From Chromobacterium vaccinii (lineage in GTDB: Bacteria; Pseudomonadota; Gammaproteobacteria; Burkholderiales; Chromobacteriaceae), in NCBI RefSeq assembly GCF_000971335.1, contig NZ_JZJL01000024.1:1-64000 (forward strand): DNA of 64,000 bases, read 5' to 3'. Shown in pieces: positions 29,843-38,309 of this stretch. Made by a program: the position numbers and the translations under genes. Position 1 is the stretch's first letter. Every line of letters begins with the position of its first letter. Below the pieces are notes generated by a model that saw nothing but the letters and a program-made list of their open reading frames with translations, did not search any database and had not been told where the DNA came from.

Positions 29843-30565
29843 TCAAGCCAGTCCGGTGTTGGCGCGACCGAAGCATGCATCCGCGCCGGTCAGCATCCGC
29901 AGCATGCGGGCATGGAACTGCGGCCGCTCTGCCCAAAGTCTGCGGGACTGCGCGAGGAAAAGCGCGGATTCCTGCCGGCATCCCAGGGCTTGAAGGGCGC
30001 GCATCGCGGCGTAGATGCCGTAAAGGTTGTCCTGACGCTGCCTCAGGGCCGCCAACGCCAGCGGCAGGGCTTGCTCGGCCTGGTCCGCGTCGGCAAGAAC
30101 ATAGGCATGGATGGACAGGTAGTACGGGTAAAGGCAGTGGCTTGCTTCGATATGCTTGGCGCAGCGCGCCAAGTCCTCGCGCAGCGCGCGGGGCTGGCCG
30201 AGGCAGCAGTCAAAGATATGGGTGCAGAACAATGCCACGACATCCGCCGGGTGGCGGCGCAGATGGTTGCCGAATTGCGCTCGCGCCAGGCGATGCTCCT
30301 TCGCTTCCCAATGCAGGCAGGCGGACTCGAGGGTTGAAACGACGGACTGCACATGCTGTCCACGAATGCGCTGGGCCAGCTGCGGCAGCGCTTGCGGACG
30401 ACAGAACGCGATATCGTCGAAGCCGCTGAGCAGCGCCTGGAGCCGAACGCTTTCGCGAGCGAGGGGCCGAGGATGGCGTCCCGCTTCTTGCAATGACAGA
30501 AAACGATGGCTGAGGGCGGGGCAGAGCGAAGAGACGCCGTCTATCGGAGAATGGGTGTCTGGCAT
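29843..30565 (-). CDS. Conserved-looking helical (TPR-like) protein of unknown function
   Basis: A protein of 240 residues with no signal peptide. The second half is a chain of short amphipathic helices (ALREDLARCAKHIEAS, DQAEQALPLALAALRQRQD, YAAMRALQALGCRQES), resembling tetratricopeptide repeats. It is rich in alanine, leucine, histidine and cysteine. It stops exactly before the transporter ATG and is transcribed divergently from a LysR gene, which suggests that the LysR product may control both. No firm family assignment. Confidence 0.75.
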   Translation of the reverse strand: MPDTHSPIDGVSSLCPALSHRFLSLQEAGRHPRPLARESVRLQALLSGFDDIAFCRPQALPQLAQRIRGQHVQSVVSTLESACLHWEAKEHRLARAQFGNHLRRHPADVVALFCTHIFDCCLGQPRALREDLARCAKHIEASHCLYPYYLSIHAYVLADADQAEQALPLALAALRQRQDNLYGIYAAMRALQALGCRQESALFLAQSRRLWAERPQFHARMLRMLTGADACFGRANTGLA

Positions 30566-30603
30566 GGCGAGGTCTGGTTTTGGCGCGATTGAATATTTTT
30601 ATG

Positions 30604-30640
30604 CTCATTTTCAATGATAGTAAAATGAGTAAAAACTCAT
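30604..30640. promoter_or_regulatory. Nested inverted repeats between the divergent LysR and TPR-like genes
   Basis: CTCATTTT (30604-30611) is inverted as AAAATGAG (30622-30629), and ATGAGT (30625-30630) is inverted again as ACTCAT (30635-30640). The AT-rich 90-bp gap is the only place for the divergent promoters. Such stacked half-sites are typical of LysR operators; the assignment is by position only. Confidence 0.5.
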
Positions 30641-30655
30641 GACTGGTTTGCAAAG

Positions 30656-31573
30656 ATGACGCTGACTCAACTGGAAATCTTTTCCCTGGTCGCCGAGCTG
30701 CAAAACTTCACCGCCGCCGCCGCCCGGCTGGGCATTTCCCAGTCCGGCGTGTCCCATGCGATGCGCGAGCTGGAGCGGGAGCTGGGCGTGGAGCTGCTGC
30801 GCCGCGGGCAGGGCAAGGCGGAACCCACCGACATCGGCTTGCAGGCGCTGCGGCGGGCCAGGGGCATGCTGGGGCTGGCCGAGGCGATGCGGCAGGAGGC
30901 CTCCGACGCGCGCGGCTTGCGTCGCGGCACGCTGCGCATCGGCTCTTTCGGCCCCACCGCATCGCTGCGCCTGCTGCCTTTGCTGCTGGCGCATTATCGG
31001 CGGCTGCATCCCGGCATCGAGATCCGTGTCGACGAGGGGCCGGATGAGCAGGCGCTGCAATGGCTGCAGCAACGGCGGGTGGATATCGCCTTCGCGGTGC
31101 TGCCGGATCCCAGGTTCGTCACTTGTCCGCTGATCGAGGATCAAATGATGGCGGTGCTGCCCGCCGGCCACGCGTTGGCGGAGCGGGAGCGCGTGGCGCT
31201 GGGCGAGCTGTGCGCGGAGCCGTTCGCGCTGACCGGCGCGGGCTCGGGCGAGTTGGTGGGCAGGCTGTTCCAGGCCGAGCGCCTGCGGCCCGACATTCGC
31301 TATCGCTGCGGGCAATTGCTCAGCACGCTGGAAATGGTGGCGCGCGGCGATGCGGTGACGGTGGTGGCGGAATTGTCGCTGCCGTCGCGGCCTTATGTGG
31401 AAGGCTATGTCAGTCGTCCTTTGTCGCCCGCGGTGCGGCGCCAGGTGGGGTTGGCGATGCTGGACGAAGAGGAGGCGAGCCTGGCGGCGCGGGCATTCAT
31501 GAAAATGGCGGCGCGACTGCGGAGCGAGGGCGGGCTGGAGGAGGCGAGACTGGCGTCAGCTGGCGGCACCTGA
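30656..31573 (+). CDS. LysR-family transcriptional regulator
   Basis: A protein of 305 residues. The N-terminal winged helix-turn-helix reads LEIFSLVAELQNFTAAAARLGISQSGVSHAMRELERELGVELLRR (residues 5-49). The periplasmic-binding-like effector domain starts near residue 90 (RGTLRIGSFGPTASLRLLP). It lies divergent from the TPR-like/EamA pair and 115 bases upstream of the HypX-like gene in the same direction, so its targets could be on either side. Confidence 0.93.
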   Translation: MTLTQLEIFSLVAELQNFTAAAARLGISQSGVSHAMRELERELGVELLRRGQGKAEPTDIGLQALRRARGMLGLAEAMRQEASDARGLRRGTLRIGSFGPTASLRLLPLLLAHYRRLHPGIEIRVDEGPDEQALQWLQQRRVDIAFAVLPDPRFVTCPLIEDQMMAVLPAGHALAERERVALGELCAEPFALTGAGSGELVGRLFQAERLRPDIRYRCGQLLSTLEMVARGDAVTVVAELSLPSRPYVEGYVSRPLSPAVRRQVGLAMLDEEEASLAARAFMKMAARLRSEGGLEEARLASAGGT

Positions 31574-31586
31574 CCCTTGGGTCAGG
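31569..31586 (+). other. Short inverted repeat at the LysR stop codon
   Basis: CCTGACCC (31569-31576) and GGGTCAGG (31579-31586) form an 8-bp stem that includes the TGA stop. There is no T run, so it is not a strong terminator; it may protect the 3' end or weaken read-through into the next gene. Confidence 0.45.
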
Positions 31587-31688
31587 CGCGCAATGACGAA
31601 TGCATTAAAATTGTTTTGAGTCAAATTGTTCCCCCGATCGGCTGCGTAGCATGCGGCGCTTGTCCGAGCCCATACGCGGGAGAATGCA

Positions 31689-33386
31689 GTGCAAGCCTTG
31701 AGAATCGTTTTGCTGTCCACGGCCTTCAACGGCCTGACCCAGCGCGCCTGGCTGGAGTTGCGCGAATCCGGCCACAAGCCGAGCGTGGTGCTGTTCACCG
31801 ACGCCGACGAAGTGGCGCGCCAAGTGAGGGGGGCGCGACCGCAGCTGGTGATTTGCCCCTTCCTGAAGGACAGGGTGCCGGCCGAGTTGTGGCGGGACAG
31901 TCCGTTTCCGGTAGTGATCGTCCATCCCGGCATCGTCGGCGACCGCGGCGCGTCGGCGCTGGACTGGGCGATCATGAAGGGCGAGAAGCGCTGGGGCGTG
32001 ACCGCGCTGCAGGCGGTGGAGGAGATGGACGCCGGGCCGGTGTGGTCCAGCCGCGAGTTCGATCTGCCGCCGGGCATCCGCAAGTCCGAGCTCTACAACG
32101 GACCGGTCAGCGACGCCGCGATGTACTGCATCCGCGACGTGGTGGAGAAGTTCGCCGGCGGCTACCAGCCGCAGGCGGTCGATTACGCCGACCCGCAGGT
32201 GGCCGGCCGGCTGCAGCCGAACATGAAGCAGGCCGACCGCGCCTTCGACTGGCGCCAGCCGGCGGCCGAGATCAAGCGCCGCATCGACGCCGCCGACGGC
32301 CAGCCCGGCGTGTTGGCCGATCTGGCCGGCGGCCGTTATTTCCTGTGCGACGCCCATCTCGACCACCGGACCGGCGAGCCGGGCCGCATCCTGGCGGTGC
32401 ACGACGACGCGGTGCTGGTGGCCTGCGGCGACGCCAGCCTGTGGATAGGATCGGTGCGGCGGCAGCCGGCGCCGGGCGAGGAAACCTTCAAGCGGCCGGC
32501 CCGCCACGAACTGGGCCGCCTGCTGGACGGCGCGCCCCGGCTGGAGTGGGCGGTGGATACCCATCCGCATTGCGAGGAGAGCTACCAGCCCATCCGCTAC
32601 CGCGAGGTGGGCCGGGTGGGCGAGCTGACTTTCGAGTTCTACAACGGCGCGCTCAGCACCGAGCACTGCCAGCGCCTGGTGCGGGCCTTGCAATGGGCGA
32701 AGCGGCAGGACACCCGGGTGCTGCTGATACGCAGCGGCCGCGGCAGCTTCTGCAACGGCGTCCATCTCAACGTGATCCAGGCGGCGGAGCGCCCGGGCGA
32801 GGAGGCGTGGCGCAACATACAGGCGATAGACGACGTCTGCCTGGAAATCCTTACCGCGCCGCAGCTGACGGTGGCCGGCGTGGCCGGCAACGCCGGCGCC
32901 GGCGGGGTGATGATGGCGCTGGCGGCCGACGTGGTGCTGGCGCGGCAGGGGGTGGTGCTGAATCCGCATTATGCGACCATGGGCCTGTACGGCTCCGAAT
33001 ACTGGACCTATACCCTGCCGCGCGCGGTGGGCGGCGAGACGGCGGCCAGGCTGTGCGGCGACTGCCTGCCCATCGGTGCGCGCCAGGCCTGGCGGTTGGG
33101 CATGGTGCAGGACATCGGCCCGCGCGATCCGGAAACCTTCGGCAGCTGGCTGCTGAGCATGGCCGCGGCGGCGGAGCGCAACTGGCCGGAGCTTGCCCGG
33201 CGCAAACAGGAGCTGGACCCGGCCCGGCTGCAGCAGTGCCGGCGCGCGGAGCTGGACGAAATGCGGCAGGACATGCTGGAAAACCGCCGCGGCTTCGCCG
33301 AGCGCTGCCAGGGTTTCGTGTTGAAGCGCCGCGCCTGCCGCACGCCGGAGCGCCTGATCGAGGACTGGGCGCGCGCGGTAGACTGA
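31689..33386 (+). CDS. hypX: HypX/HoxX-like CO-forming hydrogenase maturation protein
   Basis: A 565-residue two-domain protein. The N-terminal half is a formyl-transferase-like domain with HPGIVGDRGASALDWAI near residue 79. The C-terminal half is a crotonase-like domain with GNAGAGGVMMALAADVVLAR near 400 and LNPHYATMGLYGSEYWTY near 423; these are diagnostic of HypX. In other bacteria HypX turns formyl-tetrahydrofolate into CO for the [NiFe]-hydrogenase site in air. No hydrogenase or other hyp gene is in this window, so its job here is open. The start is GTG at 31689 with GGGAG six bases upstream. Confidence 0.88.
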   Translation: MQALRIVLLSTAFNGLTQRAWLELRESGHKPSVVLFTDADEVARQVRGARPQLVICPFLKDRVPAELWRDSPFPVVIVHPGIVGDRGASALDWAIMKGEKRWGVTALQAVEEMDAGPVWSSREFDLPPGIRKSELYNGPVSDAAMYCIRDVVEKFAGGYQPQAVDYADPQVAGRLQPNMKQADRAFDWRQPAAEIKRRIDAADGQPGVLADLAGGRYFLCDAHLDHRTGEPGRILAVHDDAVLVACGDASLWIGSVRRQPAPGEETFKRPARHELGRLLDGAPRLEWAVDTHPHCEESYQPIRYREVGRVGELTFEFYNGALSTEHCQRLVRALQWAKRQDTRVLLIRSGRGSFCNGVHLNVIQAAERPGEEAWRNIQAIDDVCLEILTAPQLTVAGVAGNAGAGGVMMALAADVVLARQGVVLNPHYATMGLYGSEYWTYTLPRAVGGETAARLCGDCLPIGARQAWRLGMVQDIGPRDPETFGSWLLSMAAAAERNWPELARRKQELDPARLQQCRRAELDEMRQDMLENRRGFAERCQGFVLKRRACRTPERLIEDWARAVD

Positions 33387-33518
33387 GGCGCATCCGGCGC
33401 CGGGTGTATTGTATGCTGGCATGCCCGGCGCCGGTTCCGGACGCGGCGTGAAACAGAGCAAGCCGCGTCAAGAAGGTTTTCGCGCATTCCCGCATAGTGG
33501 CCGCCATGGAGGACGAGC

Positions 33519-34379
33519 ATGGATAAGGCGGACCGCTACGCGCGGCGTTTCGAAAAAGTATTGGATTACATCGCCAGCCATCTGGACCAGCCGCTCGACG
33601 TCGAGCGCCTGAGCCAGCTGGCCCACTTCTCGCGCTTCCATTTCCACCGACAGTTTTCAGCGTATCTGGGCGTGGGCGTGGCCCGCTACATCCTGATGCA
33701 GCGGCTGCGCCGGGCGTCGTACTGGCTGGCGTTTCAGCCGCGGCGCAAGATCACCTCCATCGCGCTGGACTGCGGTTTCGACAATCCCGAATCGTTTTCG
33801 CGCGCTTTCCGGCAAGCGCTGGGTTGTTCGCCCAGCGAGTTCCGGCGCCGTCCGGATTGGCCGGGCTGGCATGCGCGGATGACGCCTCCCGTCAGAGAGA
33901 GAATGGACAGCATGGAAGTCAACATCATCACCGTAGAGTCCGTCATGGTGGCGGCGCTGGAACACCTGGGGCCCCCGGAGCGGGTCAACGACAGCGCGCT
34001 GCGCTTTATCGAGTGGCGCAAGGCGAGCGGCTTGTCGCCGGTCGCCGGCAGCCAGACCTACGGCATCGCCTACGACAATCCGGAGACCGCGGAGCCGGAA
34101 CGGTTCCGCTTCGACATCTGCGGCAGCGTCGCGGGGCCTGTGCCGGCCAATCCGCAAGGCGTGATCGTTAAACAGATTCCGGGCGGGCGCTGCGCGGTGG
34201 CCCGCCACCATGGATCGCACCACAATCTGGGCGACACGATCTGGTACCTGTACCGGGAGTGGCTGCCGGCCAGCGGCGAGGCGCTGCGGGATTTTCCGGT
34301 GTATTTCCACTACCTGAACCTGGCCAGCGACACGCCGGAGCATTTGCTGCTGACCGACGTGCATCTGCCGCTGCGCTGA
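33519..34379 (+). CDS. AraC-family regulator with GyrI-like ligand domain
   Basis: A protein of 286 residues. Two helix-turn-helix motifs of the AraC type lie at the N-terminus (LDVERLSQLAHFSRFHFHRQF and ITSIALDCGFDNPESFSRAFRQALGCSPSEFRR, residues 27-115). A C-terminal GyrI-like small-molecule domain follows (about 130-286, ending YFHYLNLASDTPEHLLLTDVHLPL). This is the Rob/BmrR-like layout, often controlling drug or stress responses. GGAGGA precedes the ATG. The target is unknown; the adjacent aidB-like gene is a candidate. Confidence 0.92.
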   Translation: MDKADRYARRFEKVLDYIASHLDQPLDVERLSQLAHFSRFHFHRQFSAYLGVGVARYILMQRLRRASYWLAFQPRRKITSIALDCGFDNPESFSRAFRQALGCSPSEFRRRPDWPGWHARMTPPVRERMDSMEVNIITVESVMVAALEHLGPPERVNDSALRFIEWRKASGLSPVAGSQTYGIAYDNPETAEPERFRFDICGSVAGPVPANPQGVIVKQIPGGRCAVARHHGSHHNLGDTIWYLYREWLPASGEALRDFPVYFHYLNLASDTPEHLLLTDVHLPLR

Positions 34380-34490
34380 TGCGCTTTGGGCCGGCTGCGG
34401 CCGGCGGTCCGGTCCGCTAAGCTGAAGCGATGGAGCAAACGTTCATTTGAGCGCCGCCGAGAGGCGGCGCGGCCATTCGGGAGCGCGCGC

Positions 34491-36134
34491 ATGAGCTGGC
34501 AGACCCACGAGGTGAGCAATCAGTACGACGAGTTGCAGGATTACAAGTTGTTCGATACCGATCCGGCGTTGAAGGAGGCGCTGCATCGCGCCGGCGCGGA
34601 CTGGGCGGCGACTTGGCTGGCCGATTACGGCGAGCGGCTGGGCCGCGCGGCGACCTTCGAGCTGGCCGAGCAGGCCAACCGCTGCGCGCCGCAGCTGCAG
34701 GCCTTCGACCGCCGCGGCCGGCGCATCGACCGCGTCGAATTCCATCCGTCCTGGCACGAGCTGCTGGCGCTGTACCGCGCCCAGGGGCTGGTGTCTCTGC
34801 CGTTCGACAACGAGCGCAAGGGACGCTGGACCGCCTTCCTAGCCGGGTTCTACCTGCACGGCCAGGTGGAGGCCGGCACCCTGTGTCCGGCCACCATGAC
34901 CCAGGCGGCGATTCCGCTGCTGAGGCGGGAGCCGGCGCTGTGGGCGCAGTTGGGCGACAAGCTGCTCTGTCGCGACCACGACGCGCGCGACCTGCCGGCC
35001 GAACGCAAGGCGTCGGTCTGGCTGGGCATGGGCATGACCGAGAAACAGGGCGGCTCCGACGTGCGCGCCAACGCCACCACCGCGACGCCGTTGGGCGCCG
35101 GCGGGCGCGGCGGCGAGTACGCGCTGCGCGGCCACAAGTGGTTCTATTCCGCGCCGATGAGCGACGCCCACCTGGTGGTGGCGCAGTTGCGCGACGGCGG
35201 CCCGTCCTGCTTCTACGTGCCGCGCTGGCGGCCGGACGGCAGCCGCAACGCGGTGGCGATCCAGCGCTTGAAGGACAAGGTGGGCAACCGGAGCAACTCC
35301 AGCAGCGAGGTGGAGTTCCAGGACGCCTGGGGCGTGCTGATCGGCGATCCCGGCCGCGGCATTCCCACCATCATCGAGATGGCCGCCTATACCCGGCTCA
35401 ATTGCGTGATCGGCAGCGCGGCCTTGATCCGCCAGGGCCTGGTCCAGTCCATCGCCTACGCCCGCCGGCGCGTCGCCTTCGGCAAGCGCCTGGCCGAGCA
35501 GCCGCTGATGCGCGCGGTGCTGGCCGATCTGGCGCTGGAGAGCGAGGCGGCGCTGCGGCTGGCGGCGCGGCTGGCCGAGGGTTTCGAAAACGACGAGCCG
35601 GCCTGGAAGCGCATCGTCGCGCCGGCGGCCAAGTTCTGGGTGTGCAAGCGCGCGGTGGAGCTGGCCGGCGAAACCATGGAAGTGTTCGGCGGCAACGGTT
35701 ACGTCGATGCCGGGCCGATGGCGCGGCTGTTCCGCGAGGCGCCGGTCAATTCGATCTGGGAAGGCTCGGGCAATGTGATGTGCCTGGACGTGATGCGGGC
35801 GCTGCAGCGCGAGCCGGAAGCCTGGCAGCGGCTGTTGGACGAGTTGGCCGGGCTGGCGGGCGGCGATCGCCGGCTGCGCGCCGCGCTGGCGGATCTCATG
35901 GCGATGGCGGCCTTGTCCGCGCCGGAGCTTGAGGTTCTGGGCCGGCGCTTCGCCCAACAACTGGCGCTGACCGCGCAAGGCTGCTTGCTGCGGGCTTGCG
36001 CGCCGGCGGCGGTAGCCGACGGCTTCATCGCCAGCAGGCTGGCGGATGGGCACTGGGGGCGGGTGGCTGGCGCGCTGGACGCGCGGGCGGTGGATGTCCG
36101 CTATCTTTTGGAGCGGGCGCTGCCGGGCAGTTGA
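34491..36134 (+). CDS. AidB-like acyl-CoA dehydrogenase
   Basis: A protein of 547 residues, near AidB length (541 in E. coli). The FAD-binding region GMGMTEKQGGSDVRAN near residue 177 and HKWFYSAPMSDAHLVVAQL near 214 are strongly AidB-like. The C-terminal part includes EVFGGNGYVDAGPMARLFREAPVNSIWEGSGN. AidB belongs to the adaptive response to alkylating agents and binds DNA near its C-terminus. The ATG at 34491 has GGGAG seven bases upstream; the frame opens 105 bases earlier. No ada or alkB is nearby. Confidence 0.9.
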   Translation: MSWQTHEVSNQYDELQDYKLFDTDPALKEALHRAGADWAATWLADYGERLGRAATFELAEQANRCAPQLQAFDRRGRRIDRVEFHPSWHELLALYRAQGLVSLPFDNERKGRWTAFLAGFYLHGQVEAGTLCPATMTQAAIPLLRREPALWAQLGDKLLCRDHDARDLPAERKASVWLGMGMTEKQGGSDVRANATTATPLGAGGRGGEYALRGHKWFYSAPMSDAHLVVAQLRDGGPSCFYVPRWRPDGSRNAVAIQRLKDKVGNRSNSSSEVEFQDAWGVLIGDPGRGIPTIIEMAAYTRLNCVIGSAALIRQGLVQSIAYARRRVAFGKRLAEQPLMRAVLADLALESEAALRLAARLAEGFENDEPAWKRIVAPAAKFWVCKRAVELAGETMEVFGGNGYVDAGPMARLFREAPVNSIWEGSGNVMCLDVMRALQREPEAWQRLLDELAGLAGGDRRLRAALADLMAMAALSAPELEVLGRRFAQQLALTAQGCLLRACAPAAVADGFIASRLADGHWGRVAGALDARAVDVRYLLERALPGS

Positions 36135-36162
36135 CTGCCATTCTGGACGCCAAGCGCCGCGC

Positions 36163-36200
36163 TGTGGATAAATCGCGCGGCGAGTCCGGATTGTGGATAA
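36163..36200 (+). other. Pair of perfect DnaA boxes
   Basis: TGTGGATAA, the reverse complement of TTATCCACA, occurs at 36163-36171 and again at 36192-36200, in the same orientation and 29 bases apart. They lie in the 76-bp gap between two converging genes. They match the strongest E. coli DnaA box exactly. Confidence 0.6.
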
Positions 36201-36210
36201 GTTGGCCGGA

Positions 36211-37902
36211 TCAGGCCGTCGCCTCGGCTTCGACCCGGTTGCGGCCGCCGGCCTTGGCGCGGTACAGCGCCAGATCGGCGCGCTTCACTGCCGCTTCCGG
36301 CTGCGCGTCCGCGGCGTCGGCAGTGGCTAACCCTATGCTGATCGTGATGCGGCCGACATCCGGCGCCTGAGATTGCTCGACGGCGGCGCGGATCTTTTCG
36401 GCGAGCACCGCCGCGCCTGAGGCATCGGTTTCTGGCAGCAGCAGCAGGAATTCCTCGCCGCCGAAGCGCGCGACGAAGTCGGTGGCGCGCGCCGAATTCA
36501 GCAGCGTGTCGGCGATGTGGCGCAGCACGCGGTCGCCGGCATCGTGGCCGAAAGTGTCGTTGACGCGCTTGAAGTGGTCGGCGTCCAGCAGCAACACCGC
36601 ATACGGCGCGCCGGTGCGGCCATAGCGGAGGTGTTCTTCCTGCAGCTGCTCATTGGCGGCCATGCGGTTGTGCAGGCCGGTCAACGCATCGTGGCGCGCC
36701 TGCTGCGCCAGTTCCGTGGCTTTTTGCACCAGCAGCCGGTTGGACTCGCGCAGTTGCTCGGTGCGGTCCGCCACCATTTGTTCCAGATTGGCGTTGACGT
36801 CGGCCAGTTGCTGCTTGCGGGCGAGCAGGGCGTTGGTCATGTTTCGCATCGCTTCCGACAATAGGCGCAGTTCCTGGGTGCCGCCGGGTATTTCCCAGTC
36901 GGCATCCTCTTCGCCGCGGCCGACGCGCTTCGCGGTGCCGGCCAGTTGTTCCAGCGGCCGGCTGAACGAGGTGGCCAGCTTATATACCGCGGCCATCAGC
37001 AGCGCGCTGGCGGCCAGGCCCAGCAGCATCAAGGCGCCGCGCAGACGGTTCAGCGCCGCCAGCGCCTGTTGCTGGGGCTGGCGGACGATCACTCGCCAGT
37101 TCAGCCCCGCCTCCCGCACCTGGGACTCGCCGTACAGGTAGTCGCCGCCGCCGGGCCAGGGGCCGAGGCGGAAGGTCTGCTCCGCGGACATCGGCGCCGG
37201 GGCCTGTGTTTTTCCCACCGCCTCGAACGGCGATAGCAGGTTGTTCTGCCGGTCGACGATGAAGGTTTCCAGGCCTGACTTGGCGGGCAGCCGCTCCCGT
37301 ATGATGTCTTCCACCCAGTCCCATAGCGCGTGGGTGGCCAGCACGCCGCGCAGCTTGCCCGTCGGATCGTAGATCGGGGAGGCGAAATCGACGAAGCGCA
37401 GCGGTTCGCTCTGGCTTGAGGAATTGGGGAGCAGCTTGGCCAGCAGCACGGCCTGGTGGATGTCGCCGACGAAAGGCGCGTGCTGGCCGTGGATGAACCA
37501 GGGCCGTTTGGCGGCGCTCTGGCCGACCAGCATGCCGCCGGCGGCGGAAATGATCTTGCCTTGCGTGTCGGCGATGCCGATCCAGGCGTAGTACTTGTAG
37601 GCTTGCTTGGTGCGCTCCAGGCTCTGGCGCAGGTCGCCGCCGTCCAGCGGCGCCCGGACATAGGTGGGGCTTTGCGCCAGCAACAGCACTTCGCGGTGGC
37701 GTTCCCGCAGATTGCTTGCGATGGCCTTGGCGATGCTGCCGGCCAGGCTGTTCATCGCCTCCCCCTGGTCGCGCACGATGCGGTCGGACAGCACCTGGTC
37801 GAGGCAGACGGCGGCCAGCAGCGCCGAGGCGAGAAACAGTCCGCCGAACAGGATGGCCAGCCTAAGCCGGAAGCTGCCGAGCAGGGAGTGGGGGCGGGTC
37901 AT
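36211..37902 (-). CDS. Membrane diguanylate cyclase, dCache-HAMP-GGDEF
   Basis: A 563-residue protein that should make cyclic di-GMP. A membrane segment near 14-34, a large periplasmic dCache sensor (about 40-285), a second membrane segment near 290-312 and a HAMP/coiled-coil linker precede a C-terminal GGDEF domain. Its catalytic motif is GGEEF at 481-485. An inhibitory site RATD lies at 472-475, five residues before it, so product feedback is expected. The catalytic domain looks intact. The ligand is unknown. It converges on the aidB-like gene. Confidence 0.93.
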   Translation of the reverse strand: MTRPHSLLGSFRLRLAILFGGLFLASALLAAVCLDQVLSDRIVRDQGEAMNSLAGSIAKAIASNLRERHREVLLLAQSPTYVRAPLDGGDLRQSLERTKQAYKYYAWIGIADTQGKIISAAGGMLVGQSAAKRPWFIHGQHAPFVGDIHQAVLLAKLLPNSSSQSEPLRFVDFASPIYDPTGKLRGVLATHALWDWVEDIIRERLPAKSGLETFIVDRQNNLLSPFEAVGKTQAPAPMSAEQTFRLGPWPGGGDYLYGESQVREAGLNWRVIVRQPQQQALAALNRLRGALMLLGLAASALLMAAVYKLATSFSRPLEQLAGTAKRVGRGEEDADWEIPGGTQELRLLSEAMRNMTNALLARKQQLADVNANLEQMVADRTEQLRESNRLLVQKATELAQQARHDALTGLHNRMAANEQLQEEHLRYGRTGAPYAVLLLDADHFKRVNDTFGHDAGDRVLRHIADTLLNSARATDFVARFGGEEFLLLLPETDASGAAVLAEKIRAAVEQSQAPDVGRITISIGLATADAADAQPEAAVKRADLALYRAKAGGRNRVEAEATA

Positions 37903-37997
37903 GGCGGGCCTGGCGAATGGGGCGATGCTTGATTATAGCGCCGGGCCGCATGGTTCATGCGCGCTAGGTGCGCGCCTGTTTTCGGGAGCGGGGAACG

Positions 37998-38027
37998 CAA
38001 AAAAGGCAGCTTGCGCTGGCCTTTTTT
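37998..38027 (-). terminator. Terminator of the tRNA-Met pair
   Basis: Read on the minus strand, AAAAAAGGC, a short GC stem with a GCAA loop (one bulged C) and TTTTTT form an intrinsic terminator just after the tRNA genes. It can act in both directions. Confidence 0.75.
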
Positions 38028-38032
38028 GTATT

Positions 38033-38109
<77 letters not shown>

Positions 38110-38145
38110 GTGGAGAAACCGCTCGTGCGTCTTCTCGTCAAACTG

Positions 38146-38222
<77 letters not shown>

Positions 38223-38309
38223 ACATTTCGATGCTGTCGCACCGAGACGCGAACTATACGCAGCGCCCCGGGAGCTGTCAAGCGCCTTTTGCGGGATTGT
38301 GGCGGCGGC

